DNA of 37,981 bases from Chloroflexota bacterium (GTDB lineage Bacteria > Chloroflexota > Limnocylindria > Limnocylindrales > CSP1-4), in assembly GCA_017881915.1 (NCBI GenBank), contig JADGQK010000023.1, positions 1-37,981 on the forward strand, written 5' to 3'. Numbering within the stretch: position 1 is the first letter of the stretch; each line of letters begins with the position of its first letter. The translations under genes were made by a program, and so were the position numbers. The notes under the pieces are model-generated. The model had not been told where the DNA came from. It saw nothing but the letters and a program-made list of their open reading frames with translations, and did no database searches. Below are positions 27,355 to 35,998 of this stretch, piece by piece.

Positions 27355-27360
27355 CGGGCC

Positions 27361-29211
27361 GTGACTCCCCAGCTCGAGGCGACGCTCCGCAAGCTGCCCG
27401 ATCGTCCCGGCGTCTACCTGATGAAGGACAGCCGGGGTGACGTCCTGTACGTCGGCAAGGCCCAGAGCCTGCGCAACCGGGTTCGGAGCTACTGGCAGAA
27501 GCAGAGCCCGTACGGCGAGGCTCACCGGATCCGGAGCGTGATCGACCGGGTCGCCGATGTCGAGACGACTCTGACCGATTCGGTCTCCGAGGCGCTCCTC
27601 CTCGAGGCGAACCTGATCAAACGCTACCAGCCCCGGTTCAACGTTCGACTCAAGGATGACAAGAGCTACCCCTATATCAAGATCACCCTTGCCGACGATT
27701 TCCCACGGGTCGAGCGGACCCGCAAGTTGATCAACGACGGCAGCCGTTACTTTGGGCCGTACGCCTCGGCCTCGTCCGTCGACGAGTCGATGAACCTCAT
27801 CCGACGGCTCTTCCCGTTCCGGACCTGCACGATCGACATCAGCGAGGGCAAGCGGGCCCTCGCCCGGCCCTGCCTGCTGTACCACATCAAGCGCTGCCAG
27901 GGCCCCTGCATCGAGGTGATCTCGAAGGAGGCCTATCGCCGCGACATCACCCAGATCGAGCTCTTCCTCGAGGGCCGCCAGGAGACGCTCGTGGCTGGCC
28001 TGACGAACGAGATGACGGCCGCCTCGGAGCGGACCGACTACGAACGAGCGGCGGCTCTCCGCGACAAGGTCCGCTCGATCGAAAGGACAATGGAGAGCCA
28101 GAAGATGGCGGCCTTCGCCCGGACGGCCCTCGACCTCATCGGACTGGCCCGCCGGGACAACCAGGCGGCAGTCCAGCTGTTCGTCGTCCGCAATGGTGCG
28201 TTGATCGGGCGCGACGTCTTCCTGCTCGAGGCGGCCCGGGACGTGCCTGACGAGGAGGTCTTGAGCGGCTTCCTCCTCCAGTTCTATGCCCGCGCGGCCT
28301 CGGTCCCGCCCGAACTCCTCGTGGCTGCCCTGCCCGGTGAGGCGGTCGATCTCGAGGCCTTCCTGGCCGACCGGCGCGGCGGCCCGGTCCACCTGCGCGT
28401 GCCCCGGCGGGGCGAGAAGCGGCAGCTTCTCGAACTGGCCGAGCGCAACGCCGCCGAGACCCTGGCCCGCGAGCAGGTCCGCTGGCTGGCCGACCAGGGC
28501 AAGACGCTGGGCGCCCTGACCGAGCTGGCCGAGGCGCTCGGCCTGCCCAATCCACCACTGCGGATCGAGTGCTACGACATCAGCAACTTCCAGGGGGCGC
28601 AATCCGTGGCCAGCATGGTCGTGTTCGAGGACGGCAAGCCCCGGACGGGTGAGTACCGCCGCTTCAGGATCAAGTCAGTTGCCGGGGCGAACGACTTTGC
28701 CAGTCACCAGGAGGTGCTTCGGCGGCGCTTCCGGCGGGCCGCCGCGGCGGAGGAGGGGAGCGCCGAGGAGCTGCGCTGGCGCCTGCCCGACCTGGTCATC
28801 GTCGACGGGGGCAAGGGCCAGGTTAGCGCCGCCGCCGAGGTCTTCGCCGAGCTCGCCCTTGACGACATCGCCCTGGCCGGCCTGGCCAAGGAGCGCGAGG
28901 AGCTCTTCCTGCCCGGCCAATCCAAGCCGATCCTGCTGCCTCCGACGTCGGGCGCGCTATACCTCGTCCAGCGCCTGCGCGATGAGGCTCACCGGTTCGC
29001 GATCACCTACCATCGCGACCTGCGGGCGAAGGCGTCCGTCCGCTCCGCCTTCGACGACCTGCCCGGGGTGGGTCCCAAGCGCAAGCAGGCGCTGCTCCGG
29101 GTATTCGGCTCGACGAAGCGGATCCGCGAGGCTCCAGTCGAGCAGATCGCCGCCGTGCCCGGCATCGGGCCGGCCCTGGCCAGCCGGATCAAGACGGTGC
29201 TGGAGGCCTAG
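27361..29211 (+). CDS. uvrC: UvrABC excinuclease subunit C
   Basis: UvrC is the nuclease that makes both incisions of nucleotide excision repair. It has 616 residues, a normal length. The N-terminal GIY-YIG domain begins RPGVYLMKDSRGDVLYVGKA (3' incision). The Cys-containing segment CLLYHIKRCQGPC follows, then a UVR motif that binds UvrB (TNEMTAASERTDYERAAALRDK). The RNase H-like 5' nuclease carries IECYDISNFQG and LVIVDGGKGQ, with acidic residues in place. Two helix-hairpin-helix motifs close the protein (LPGVGPKRKQALL, VPGIGPALASRI). The start is GTG 27361: longer in-frame readings extend into the intergenic region with no homology, and the GIY-YIG domain begins directly after this codon. 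Unlike uvrA and uvrB, no LexA-like box precedes it. secD starts 29 bases after the stop but has its own -10 element. Confidence 0.97.
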   Translation: MTPQLEATLRKLPDRPGVYLMKDSRGDVLYVGKAQSLRNRVRSYWQKQSPYGEAHRIRSVIDRVADVETTLTDSVSEALLLEANLIKRYQPRFNVRLKDDKSYPYIKITLADDFPRVERTRKLINDGSRYFGPYASASSVDESMNLIRRLFPFRTCTIDISEGKRALARPCLLYHIKRCQGPCIEVISKEAYRRDITQIELFLEGRQETLVAGLTNEMTAASERTDYERAAALRDKVRSIERTMESQKMAAFARTALDLIGLARRDNQAAVQLFVVRNGALIGRDVFLLEAARDVPDEEVLSGFLLQFYARAASVPPELLVAALPGEAVDLEAFLADRRGGPVHLRVPRRGEKRQLLELAERNAAETLAREQVRWLADQGKTLGALTELAEALGLPNPPLRIECYDISNFQGAQSVASMVVFEDGKPRTGEYRRFRIKSVAGANDFASHQEVLRRRFRRAAAAEEGSAEELRWRLPDLVIVDGGKGQVSAAAEVFAELALDDIALAGLAKEREELFLPGQSKPILLPPTSGALYLVQRLRDEAHRFAITYHRDLRAKASVRSAFDDLPGVGPKRKQALLRVFGSTKRIREAPVEQIAAVPGIGPALASRIKTVLEA

Positions 29212-29226
29212 GACCGGCCGTTCTGC

Positions 29227-29232
29227 TATTGT
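29227..29232 (+). promoter_or_regulatory. Candidate -10 element (TATTGT) for leaderless secD
   Basis: TATTGT stands 8 bases before the ATG at 29241 in the 29-base gap after uvrC. There is no Shine-Dalgarno. Confidence 0.45.
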
Positions 29233-29240
29233 CCGGCGCG

Positions 29241-30635
29241 ATGCGCAGAGCCGGTCCGTTCCTCATCCTGATCATCGGGATCGCTGCCCTTGTCCTCAAC
29301 TTCTGGCCGGGGCTCCGGCTGCCCAGCTTCGGCGGATCAGCTGCCAACCGGATCGTCGAGACGAAGCTGGGGCTCGACCTCGAGGGCGGCGTGCGGGTCG
29401 AGTACCAGGCGCTGCCCAACAACGGCGTCTCGCCCAACGCAGACGCGATGAACACGATCAAGGACATCATCGAGCGCCGGGTCAACGGGATCGGCGTATC
29501 GGAGCCGCAGGTCGTGACCCAGGGCGCGGACCGCGTGGTCGTCGAGCTGCCCGGGGCCACTGATGAGAAGGCGATCACCGACCTCGTTGGCCAGACCGGC
29601 CTGCTCGAGTTCATCCCGCTGCCCGCGGCCACCTACGGGACCGCCAGCACGAACTCCGGCGGTCCGACCGGGATCGTCCAGGGCCAGCTTCTGCCGAATG
29701 ACCCGACCCTGGTGCCGATGTTCGGCGGAACGGCGGTCACCTCGGCCACGGCTGCCACCGATTCGTCGACCGGGGCGCCGGTCGTGGCCTTCGACCTGTC
29801 GAGCGATGCCGCGTCGAAGTTCGCGACGTACACGACGGCAAATGTCGGCAACTTCTTCGCGATCGTGCTCGACGGGACCGTGATCTCGGCGCCGAGCATC
29901 CAGTCGCCGATCCCCGGCGGTCACGGCCAGATCACCGTCGGCACCGGCACGGGTGCCCAGGCCGAGGTCAACAACCTGGTTACGGTCCTGAAATATGGGT
30001 CGCTCCCGTTCAAGATCCAGCAGGTCCAGGGGACAACGATCAGCGCCACACTGGGTAAGTCCTTCCTGAGCCAGAGCCTGCTCGGCGGGGGGATCGGGAT
30101 TGCCCTCGTCTTCCTGTTCATGCTCCTCTACTACCGCCTGCCCGGGCTGCTCGCGGACGCCGCCCTGATCTATTACGCGATGGTGGTCTACGCCCTCTTC
30201 CGGCTCATCCCGGTGACCCTGACCCTGGCCGGCATCGCCGGTTTCGTCCTGTCGATCGGGATGGCCGTCGACGCCAACATCCTGATCTTCGAGCGGACCA
30301 AGGAGGAGCTCCGGTCGGGCAAGTCGCTCGTCTCCGCGATCGAGGCGGGCTTCACCCGGGCCTGGAACTCGATTCTCGACTCGAACGTGTCGAGCCTGAT
30401 CACAGCCTCGATCCTGTACGGCTTCGGCTCACCCACGATCAAGGGCTTCGCGCTCGTCCTGATCATCGGCATCCTCGTCTCCATGTTCACCGCGATCGTC
30501 GTCACCCGCACGATCCTGCGCTGGGCAGTCCGGGTCCCGAGCTTCCAGCGCGCGGCGCTGTTCGGGGTCCGCGAGGACGAATTCCTCGGCCGGTTCGCGG
30601 GTCGACCGCGGCGCGAGGCGCGTGCGCGTGTTTGA
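29241..30635 (+). CDS. secD: Protein translocase subunit SecD
   Basis: SecD is a membrane subunit that works with SecF to pull exported proteins through SecYEG using the proton gradient. The 464-residue protein has an N-terminal membrane segment (FLILIIGIAALVLNFWPGL). The extracytoplasmic P1 region follows with GLDLEGGVRVEYQ, IIERRVNGIGVSEPQV and the substrate-contacting head. Five further segments come in the second half, with the typical GFVLSIGMAVDANILIFERTKEELR. The head region carries a Thr/Ser/Ala-rich stretch (about 135-185), probably flexible. The start is ATG 29241. A TTG 12 bases upstream is in frame but would overlap the -10 element. The last 14 bases overlap secF. Confidence 0.96.
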   Translation: MRRAGPFLILIIGIAALVLNFWPGLRLPSFGGSAANRIVETKLGLDLEGGVRVEYQALPNNGVSPNADAMNTIKDIIERRVNGIGVSEPQVVTQGADRVVVELPGATDEKAITDLVGQTGLLEFIPLPAATYGTASTNSGGPTGIVQGQLLPNDPTLVPMFGGTAVTSATAATDSSTGAPVVAFDLSSDAASKFATYTTANVGNFFAIVLDGTVISAPSIQSPIPGGHGQITVGTGTGAQAEVNNLVTVLKYGSLPFKIQQVQGTTISATLGKSFLSQSLLGGGIGIALVFLFMLLYYRLPGLLADAALIYYAMVVYALFRLIPVTLTLAGIAGFVLSIGMAVDANILIFERTKEELRSGKSLVSAIEAGFTRAWNSILDSNVSSLITASILYGFGSPTIKGFALVLIIGILVSMFTAIVVTRTILRWAVRVPSFQRAALFGVREDEFLGRFAGRPRREARARV

Positions 30636-31833
30636 TGTCATCGGCAAGCGGCGCTGGTTCTTCCTCTTCTCCGGGCTGCTGACGATCCCCGGCCTGATCT
30701 TCATCCTCCTGACGCCGATCAGCGGCGGATCAGTCGGGCTGCAGTTCTCGATCGACTACACGGGCGGGACGGACTGGGAGATCCGGTTCAAGGACCCCAG
30801 CGTGAGCGCCGAGCAGATCAAGTCGGTCTTCGGTGCCCAGGGAATCGCCGACGCCCAGGTGATCGCAACGAGCGACGGCTACTACGAGATCCGAACAAAG
30901 ACCGCTTCACTCGGCACGCCGCCGCCCACAGAGGCGCCTTCAGCGAGCCCGGGTGGCTCGCCCAGCGCCAGCGGCTCGCCCAGCGCGGCCCCGAGCTCCA
31001 GCGCGGCCCCGACTCCGAGCCCCAGCGGCTCGCCCAGCGCGGCCCCGAGCTCGAGCCCGGCCCCGACTCCGAGCCCCAGTGCGTCGGCCAGCCCCAGCGC
31101 GTCGGGGGCGGCGGCGAGCGCGTCGGCCAGCCCCAGCCCATCGCCTGTCCTGGGCACCCAGACCCTTCCGACGACCGGCAAGTTCGGTGAGATCCGGACG
31201 GCCCTTGAGACTGCCCTCGGAACGATCGACTCACAGCGGGCCCTGACCACCGTCGGCCCGGTGATCAGCCAGGAGCTGACCCAGCAGGCCATCCTGCTCG
31301 TCATCCTCGGTTCGATCGGGATCCTGGCCTGGATGACGTTCCGCTTCCGGGACGTCAAGTTCGGGGCCACCGCCCTCATCGCCCTGCTCCACGACGTCGT
31401 CGTCGTCGTCGGCACGTTCGCGATCCTGGGCACCCTCTTCAAGGTCGAGATCGACGCCCTGTTCGTCACCGCGATGCTGACCGTGATCGGCTTCAGCGTC
31501 CACGACACGATCGTCGTGTACGACCGGATCCGGGAGAACAAGGCGCGTCACGCCGGCGAGCCGTTCGAACAAGTGGTCAATCACTCCGTGCTCCAGACGT
31601 TCGGCCGGTCGATCAACACCAGCCTGACCGTCGTGGTCACCCTCACCGCCCTGCTCCTGTTCGGAGGCGCGGCGATCCGCTACTTCGTGCTTGCCCTGCT
31701 GATCGGCATCGTGTCGGGGACCTATTCGTCGATCTTCAACGCGAGCCCACTCCTCGTCGTCTGGCAGAACTGGGAGGACCGCCGGCGCGGTCGCTCGCCG
31801 GCCGGCCGACCGGCTCGCCGCTCTGCCTCCTGA
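30622..31833 (+). CDS. secF: Protein translocase subunit SecF with a Ser/Ala/Pro insertion
   Basis: SecF, the partner of SecD, has 403 residues, against about 300 usual. Recognisable parts are the first membrane segment after MRVFDVIGKRRWFF, the GGTDWEIRF block of the P1 domain, VGPVISQELTQQAILLVILGSIGI, ALLHDVVVVVGTFAI and the hallmark DTIVVYDRIREN. The excess is a low-complexity insertion, residues about 98-176, made almost wholly of Ser, Ala, Pro, Gly and Thr. It lies in the extracytoplasmic P1 domain between its strands and before the second membrane segment. It is encoded by tandem DNA repeats (30968-31075). The start is GTG 30622, overlapping secD by 14 bases; GTG 30628 is an alternative. 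The C-terminus is basic (RRRGRSPAGRPARRSAS). Confidence 0.96.
   Translation: MRVFDVIGKRRWFFLFSGLLTIPGLIFILLTPISGGSVGLQFSIDYTGGTDWEIRFKDPSVSAEQIKSVFGAQGIADAQVIATSDGYYEIRTKTASLGTPPPTEAPSASPGGSPSASGSPSAAPSSSAAPTPSPSGSPSAAPSSSPAPTPSPSASASPSASGAAASASASPSPSPVLGTQTLPTTGKFGEIRTALETALGTIDSQRALTTVGPVISQELTQQAILLVILGSIGILAWMTFRFRDVKFGATALIALLHDVVVVVGTFAILGTLFKVEIDALFVTAMLTVIGFSVHDTIVVYDRIRENKARHAGEPFEQVVNHSVLQTFGRSINTSLTVVVTLTALLLFGGAAIRYFVLALLIGIVSGTYSSIFNASPLLVVWQNWEDRRRGRSPAGRPARRSAS
30968..31075 (+). repeat. Two tandem 54-base repeats in secF
   Basis: Copies at 30968-31021 and 31022-31075 differ at only a few positions and encode two 18-residue units of the form SGSPSAAPSSS(A/P)APTPSP. Shorter related units (gcgtcggccagccccag) follow up to about 31140. 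All keep frame. Repeat expansion explains the unusual length of the SecF loop. Confidence 0.85.
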
Positions 31834-31861
31834 GGCGATGGCCTCCTGCGGCGAGCGCCGC
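31825..31861 (+). terminator. Short hairpins after secF, weak terminator candidate
   Basis: GCCTC (31825-31829), GAGGC (31832-31836) and GCCTC (31841-31845) can form two alternative 5-bp stems across the secF stop codon. GCGGC (31848-31852) and GCCGC (31857-31861) form a third. No U-tract follows. The 116-base gap to recJ has no other clear element. Confidence 0.25.
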
Positions 31862-31949
31862 GTCGCTCCGCGTCACGCCGGGTCGCGACCGGGCGTCCCG
31901 TGCAGTTGTGGTGAACCGCCGATGAAGCCGCGAGGCGCAGGCTAGGCCG

Positions 31950-33770
31950 ATGCTCGAGCCGCGTTTCGCCTGGCATCTGCCCGCGCCGATCACGATCGAT
32001 CCGGCCGTCCTGGCCCGAGGCGCGAACTACGGCGTCTCCGAGCGTCTCGTCGGGATTCTCGGCGGGCGTGGGATCACGAGTGTCGCGGGACTCGAGGACT
32101 ACCTCGGCCCGGCCGAAGCCGGACTGCACGAGCCGGGGCTGCTTCCCGACGCGAACCAGTTGCTGGAGCGCCTCGTCCGGGCTCGGGACGCCGCCGAGAG
32201 CGTGCTCGTCTTCGGTGACTTCGATGCGGACGGCCTGACCGGCCTGGCGATCATGATCCGGGCGCTGCGCCGTTTCGGGTTGACTGCTGAACCGTACGTG
32301 CCCAGCCGTCTGGAAGAGGGCCACGGGCTGTCGCTCCGGGCGGTCGAGGTTGCAGCCGTGGCGGGCCATCGGGTGATCATCACCGTCGACACGGGATCGT
32401 CCAGCGTCAGCCAGGTTGACGAGGCTGCGCAACGGGGGATCGATGTCCTGATCACCGACCACCACCGTGTACCGGAGGTCCAGCCGGCGGCCCTGGCTCT
32501 GGTGAATCCGCACCGGTCCGACTCGAGCTATCCGGACCCACGCCTGGCCGGCAGCGGCGTCGCCTTCAAGGTGGCCCAGCTGCTCCTGGCCGACCTGCCC
32601 GGAGGCCCGCAGACGGCCCTTGCCCTGGCCGAATTGGCGGCGATCGGGACCGTGGCCGACGTCGCCCCGATCCTCGGCGAGAATCGGGCAATCGCCCGGA
32701 TCGGCCTCGAGCGGATCCGGACGGCACCGCTCGTCGGGCTGGCGGCGCTGCTTGCCCGGGCCGGCCAGGCGCCGGCCTCGGTCGATCTGGAGACCGTCTC
32801 GTTCGTGATCGCGCCACGCCTCAACGCCGCCGGCAGGGTGGGTAGCGCGGCCGACGCCGCGGCCCTCCTCCTGACCGACGACCCGGCCGAGGCGGCCGAG
32901 CTTGCCGAGCGACTCGAAGCCAACAACGTCGACCGCCGGGTGATGACCCGGAAGGCCGTCCTGGAGGCGAACGCCGCGGTTGCGTCCGAGCCCGGCGACG
33001 GTGCGGCGACGCTGGTCCGGGGCACCTGGCCGATCGGCGTGATCGGCCTGGTGGCAGCCCGGCTGGCCGAGGAGCGCTCCCGCCCGGCCGTCGTCGGGAC
33101 CGAACTCGACGGCGTGATCCGGGCCTCGTGCCGGAGCGCCGGCGGCATCGACCTGGCCGCGATCCTGGCCGGCTGCGACGACCTGTTGACGCGCCACGGT
33201 GGTCATCCCGGGGCGGCCGGGCTGGAGCTCCGTGCGGATCAGTGGGAGGCCTTCCGGGACCGCTTTCTGGCCCTCGCAGCAGCCAGCCTGGGGCCTGGAG
33301 AGCCGTCCCGGCCGAGCCTGAACGTCGAGCTGGTCCTGCCGGCGATGGCCCTCGACTATGGACTGATCGCGGACCTTGGTCGCCTCGCGCCGACAGGCCC
33401 CGGCAACGCCGATCCGCTGATCGTCGTCGGCGGGCTGACCGTCACCCGCGTCCGGGCCGCCGCCGGCGGCCACACCCAGCTCACCCTCAAGCGTCGGCTC
33501 GACGTGATCGATGGGATTGCCTTCGGCTGGACGGAGCTGGCCGGTCTCGTGGTCGAGGGCGACCGACTGGACGTGGTCGCCCGTCCGGTCGTTCGTTCGT
33601 TCGGCGGCTACGAGTCGCTCCAGCTCGAGATCCGTGACGCCGCGCCCGCGGGCTCGAACCTGGGCGTCGCGGCCCGGCTGGCCAGCCGGGCCGATCTCGA
33701 GGGTTCGAGCCCCCGACCCACCGAGCCCGGTGAGCCCGCGGTCGAGCCCGCTGTCACGAGGGGCGGCTGA
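31950..33770 (+). CDS. recJ: Single-strand DNA 5'-3' exonuclease RecJ (DHH family)
   Basis: RecJ degrades single-stranded DNA from the 5' end in recombination, mismatch and base-excision repair. This 606-residue protein shows the DHH phosphoesterase motifs: GDFDADG (89-95), VITVDTGSSS, and TDHHRVPE with D170-H171-H172. These are followed by NPHRSDSSYP, GSGVAFKVAQLL and AAIGTVADVAPI. The DHHA1 part has IGVIGLVAARLAEE and GGHPGAAGLEL, and an OB-like C-terminal region completes the fold (about 450-580). In motif I, Phe replaces the usual Tyr (DYDADG), a conservative change. The last 25 residues are Pro/Glu-rich. ATG 31950 has no strong ribosome site. The stop overlaps the next ATG by 1 base, so it forms an operon with the beta-propeller gene and pyrF. 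Confidence 0.94.
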   Translation: MLEPRFAWHLPAPITIDPAVLARGANYGVSERLVGILGGRGITSVAGLEDYLGPAEAGLHEPGLLPDANQLLERLVRARDAAESVLVFGDFDADGLTGLAIMIRALRRFGLTAEPYVPSRLEEGHGLSLRAVEVAAVAGHRVIITVDTGSSSVSQVDEAAQRGIDVLITDHHRVPEVQPAALALVNPHRSDSSYPDPRLAGSGVAFKVAQLLLADLPGGPQTALALAELAAIGTVADVAPILGENRAIARIGLERIRTAPLVGLAALLARAGQAPASVDLETVSFVIAPRLNAAGRVGSAADAAALLLTDDPAEAAELAERLEANNVDRRVMTRKAVLEANAAVASEPGDGAATLVRGTWPIGVIGLVAARLAEERSRPAVVGTELDGVIRASCRSAGGIDLAAILAGCDDLLTRHGGHPGAAGLELRADQWEAFRDRFLALAAASLGPGEPSRPSLNVELVLPAMALDYGLIADLGRLAPTGPGNADPLIVVGGLTVTRVRAAAGGHTQLTLKRRLDVIDGIAFGWTELAGLVVEGDRLDVVARPVVRSFGGYESLQLEIRDAAPAGSNLGVAARLASRADLEGSSPRPTEPGEPAVEPAVTRGG

Positions 33771-35029
33771 TGGCCGATCGCGGCCCGGCCCCGGGATCCC
33801 GACGCGGACCAGCCGATCCCTATGGCCTGCTGCCCCGGACCGGGCTGGTCGCGCCGGCCATTGCGGCGATTGCCCTGGTCCTCGTGGGCACCGTGACGGC
33901 GGCCCTGTTCGCTGGCTGGATCCCGTTTTCCTTCGGCTCGAAGTCGCCCACTGGTTCGGGCGCCGGTGGTCCCGTGCTGAACGCCACACCGGCACCCTCG
34001 AACGTGGTCGTGACCGATCCGAAGGCGAACATCCCGGGCAGCCTGGTGTACGTCAAGGCCGGCAACATCTGGATCCAGGCGGCCGGCCAGGCGGAGCAAC
34101 TGACGAAGGCCGGCGGAGCATCGGCACCGGCCTGGTCGAGTGACGGCAAGTGGATCTACTACATCCAGACCACCGCCCAAATAGGCTACTTCGCGCAGGG
34201 CAATTCGGGCCCGGCGCGGTACACGATGAACGTGCCCACCCTGTCCCGGATCTCGCCCGACGGGACGACGAACCAGGCACTCCTGAGTGGCCGCTACCGC
34301 AAGGGCGGCTACACCTGGTTCTACTGGCTGATCGATCCAGCCGTCTCGCCCGACGGCAAGACAGTGGCCCTGTTCTCGGACGCCCCGGATCCCACCAGGA
34401 GCGATGTCGTCCTCCAGCTCTACAACGTTGCGACGAAGAAGCTGAGCAAGCCGAGCCTGTCCGAGAACCCGCCCTACGGCCACCAGGACGCGGCCTGGCG
34501 GCCCGACGGCAAGATCCTGCTATACGTCCAGAACGGGCGCGATGGTCAGCGCGGAGTGCCCCAGATCTATGCCTACAACCCGGCCACGAAGAAGGCCTCG
34601 GCGCTCGGCGCCCCGGGCTACATGCGACCCTCGTGGTCACCCGATGGGCGCTGGATCACGGCGACCCGCCAGACACCCGAGGGCACCGATGTCGCGATCC
34701 TCAACGCCCGGACCGGTGCCGAGGTCCTGCGTGTGACGAACGACGGCGGCTCGTGGGCGCCGGTGTGGTCGCCCCGCGGCGATGCGATCGCCTACCTCCA
34801 TATCGTCGGCCAGATCGTCGACCTCAAGATGGTCGGCCTGACCGGCAGCGGGCCGAGCTGGACCGTCGCCCAGCTGCCCGACGTGACCGAATACAGCGGA
34901 CTGGATGCGAGCTCGGGCGCCAGCTGGTACATCCCGCCCGAGCAGCTCCCGGCGACGCCCGCTCCGAGTACCCCGACCTCGCCGAGCGCCAGCCCGAGCG
35001 GCCCGTCTCCGTCGGCCAAGCCGTCCTAG
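33770..35029 (+). CDS. Membrane-anchored TolB-like (PD40) beta-propeller protein
   Basis: This 419-residue protein has a cytoplasmic basic start, a single membrane segment (about 24-50), a short linker and then a repeat domain. Its blades carry the PD40/TolB signature: PAWSSDGKWIYY, SRISPDGTTNQ, AVSPDGKTVALFS, AAWRPDGKILLYV, PSWSPDGRWITA and PVWSPRGDAIAYL. At least six blades can be counted, so a six- or seven-bladed propeller outside the membrane is likely. Such domains bind proteins or ligands; no catalytic site is visible. The last 30 residues are Pro/Ser/Ala/Thr-rich. It lies between recJ and pyrF with 1-base overlaps on both sides (TGATG and TAGTG). This shows co-translation but gives no functional clue. 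Confidence 0.85.
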   Translation: MADRGPAPGSRRGPADPYGLLPRTGLVAPAIAAIALVLVGTVTAALFAGWIPFSFGSKSPTGSGAGGPVLNATPAPSNVVVTDPKANIPGSLVYVKAGNIWIQAAGQAEQLTKAGGASAPAWSSDGKWIYYIQTTAQIGYFAQGNSGPARYTMNVPTLSRISPDGTTNQALLSGRYRKGGYTWFYWLIDPAVSPDGKTVALFSDAPDPTRSDVVLQLYNVATKKLSKPSLSENPPYGHQDAAWRPDGKILLYVQNGRDGQRGVPQIYAYNPATKKASALGAPGYMRPSWSPDGRWITATRQTPEGTDVAILNARTGAEVLRVTNDGGSWAPVWSPRGDAIAYLHIVGQIVDLKMVGLTGSGPSWTVAQLPDVTEYSGLDASSGASWYIPPEQLPATPAPSTPTSPSASPSGPSPSAKPS

Positions 35030-35907
35030 TGACGGGTTACCTCGAGCGGCTCGCCGCGCGCAGCGCCGCCGTGGGCAACGTCCTGTGCCTGGGGCTCGAC
35101 CCCGACCCCAAGGCCCTCCCGCCGGGCTTCCCGGCGACGGTCGCCGGGATCGAGCGGTTCTGCCTGCTCCTCCTCGAGGTGGCTGGGCAATACGCCGCAG
35201 CGGTCAAGCCGAACCTCGCCTTCTTCGAGGCGTTCGGGGCCCCCGGGATCGCCGCGCTCGAGCGGATCCGGGCTGCCGTTCCGAGCTCGATCCCGGTCAT
35301 CGCCGACGCGAAACGCGGCGATATCGGCTCGACGGCGACCCGCCAGGCCGTGGCCCTCTTCGACGGGCTCGGCGCCGATGCGGTCACCGCCAGCCCGTAT
35401 GTCGGGGCCGAGGGGCTGGCGCCGTTCCTGGAGCGCCCGGATCGCTACGTGTACGTGCTGTGCCGGACCTCGAACCCGGGCTCGGATGAGCTCCAGGGCC
35501 TGCACGTGGCGGCCGACTCAACCACCGGCGCTCCGGCCGAACCCCTGCACGAGCGGGTCGCCCGGCGGGTCGCGCTGTGGGGACCGGGCGGCACCGTCGG
35601 TCTGGTCGTGGGCGCGACGGCGCCGATCGAGATGGGCCGGATCCGGGCGATCGCTCCCGGCCTGGGCTTCCTCGTGCCGGGCGTCGGCGCCCAGGGCGGC
35701 GAGGTTGGGCCGGTCCTGGCCCATGGCCCGGCCGTCAGGTCGCCGGCGGGCGGGCGCGCCGGAGGCGGACTCCTCGTCAATGTGTCGCGGGGGATTGCCC
35801 GGGCGGGTTTCGAGGTCGCCCCGGATAGCCCGTCCGACCCCGGCGAGCGGATCGCCCGGGCCGCCCGCAATTGGTCGACCACTTTGGCCTTGCCCGTGCT
35901 ATCGTAG
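35029..35907 (+). CDS. pyrF: Orotidine 5'-phosphate decarboxylase (type 2)
   Basis: This enzyme catalyses the last step of UMP synthesis, decarboxylating OMP. The 292-residue protein is of the longer type-2 family: LCLGLDPDPKALPPG near the start, AVKPNLAFFEAFG, the catalytic DAKRGDIGSTA (D93, K95, D98), VTASPYVGAEGLAPFL, VGATAPIEMGRIRAIAP and a late LVPGVGAQGGEVGPVL phosphate-binding loop. Near the end, LLVNVSRGIARAG is typical of the family. The GTG start shares its G with the TAG stop of the preceding gene. A longer in-frame reading upstream lies wholly inside the beta-propeller gene in another frame and is rejected. No other pyrimidine gene is in the window. Confidence 0.95.
   Translation: MTGYLERLAARSAAVGNVLCLGLDPDPKALPPGFPATVAGIERFCLLLLEVAGQYAAAVKPNLAFFEAFGAPGIAALERIRAAVPSSIPVIADAKRGDIGSTATRQAVALFDGLGADAVTASPYVGAEGLAPFLERPDRYVYVLCRTSNPGSDELQGLHVAADSTTGAPAEPLHERVARRVALWGPGGTVGLVVGATAPIEMGRIRAIAPGLGFLVPGVGAQGGEVGPVLAHGPAVRSPAGGRAGGGLLVNVSRGIARAGFEVAPDSPSDPGERIARAARNWSTTLALPVLS
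35900..35905 (+). promoter_or_regulatory. Candidate -10 element (TATCGT) for the tat genes
   Basis: TATCGT overlaps the end of pyrF and would give a leader of about 87 bases before tatA. The leader contains GCTGATCCG twice (35916-35924 and 35933-35941) and a 5-bp GAGTC/GACTC inverted repeat. Confidence 0.35.
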
Positions 35908-35998
35908 GAATCGAAGCTGATCCGGGGGAGTCGCTGATCCGTGTGACTCAACGTCGATCGGTTGTTGAAATCTGCCGCCGCAGCGAGGTCATTTGACG

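Larger units (their letters stand above)
26875..27360. other. Long divergent intergenic region between the helicase gene and uvrC
   Basis: These 486 bases have no convincing gene. Frames read through on both strands but give Arg/Pro/Ser-rich products without domains. It holds a GATAAT element for the helicase gene near one end, a perfect 8-bp hairpin (27106-27124) in the middle and the TACGAT element of uvrC at the other end. The middle (about 27100-27230) is less GC-rich than its surroundings. No LexA-like GAAC-N4-GTTC box was seen. Confidence 0.6.

Noticed and set aside
27018-27360. N-terminal extension of uvrC or a separate gene in the divergent gap
   Set aside because: Upstream in-frame codons encode Arg/Pro/Gly-rich sequence without homology. 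The GIY-YIG domain starts right after GTG 27361, which has its own -10 element.
34150-35028. Extended reading of the pyrF frame into the beta-propeller gene
   Set aside because: This part is a shadow of the beta-propeller coding frame. pyrF family similarity begins right after GTG 35029.
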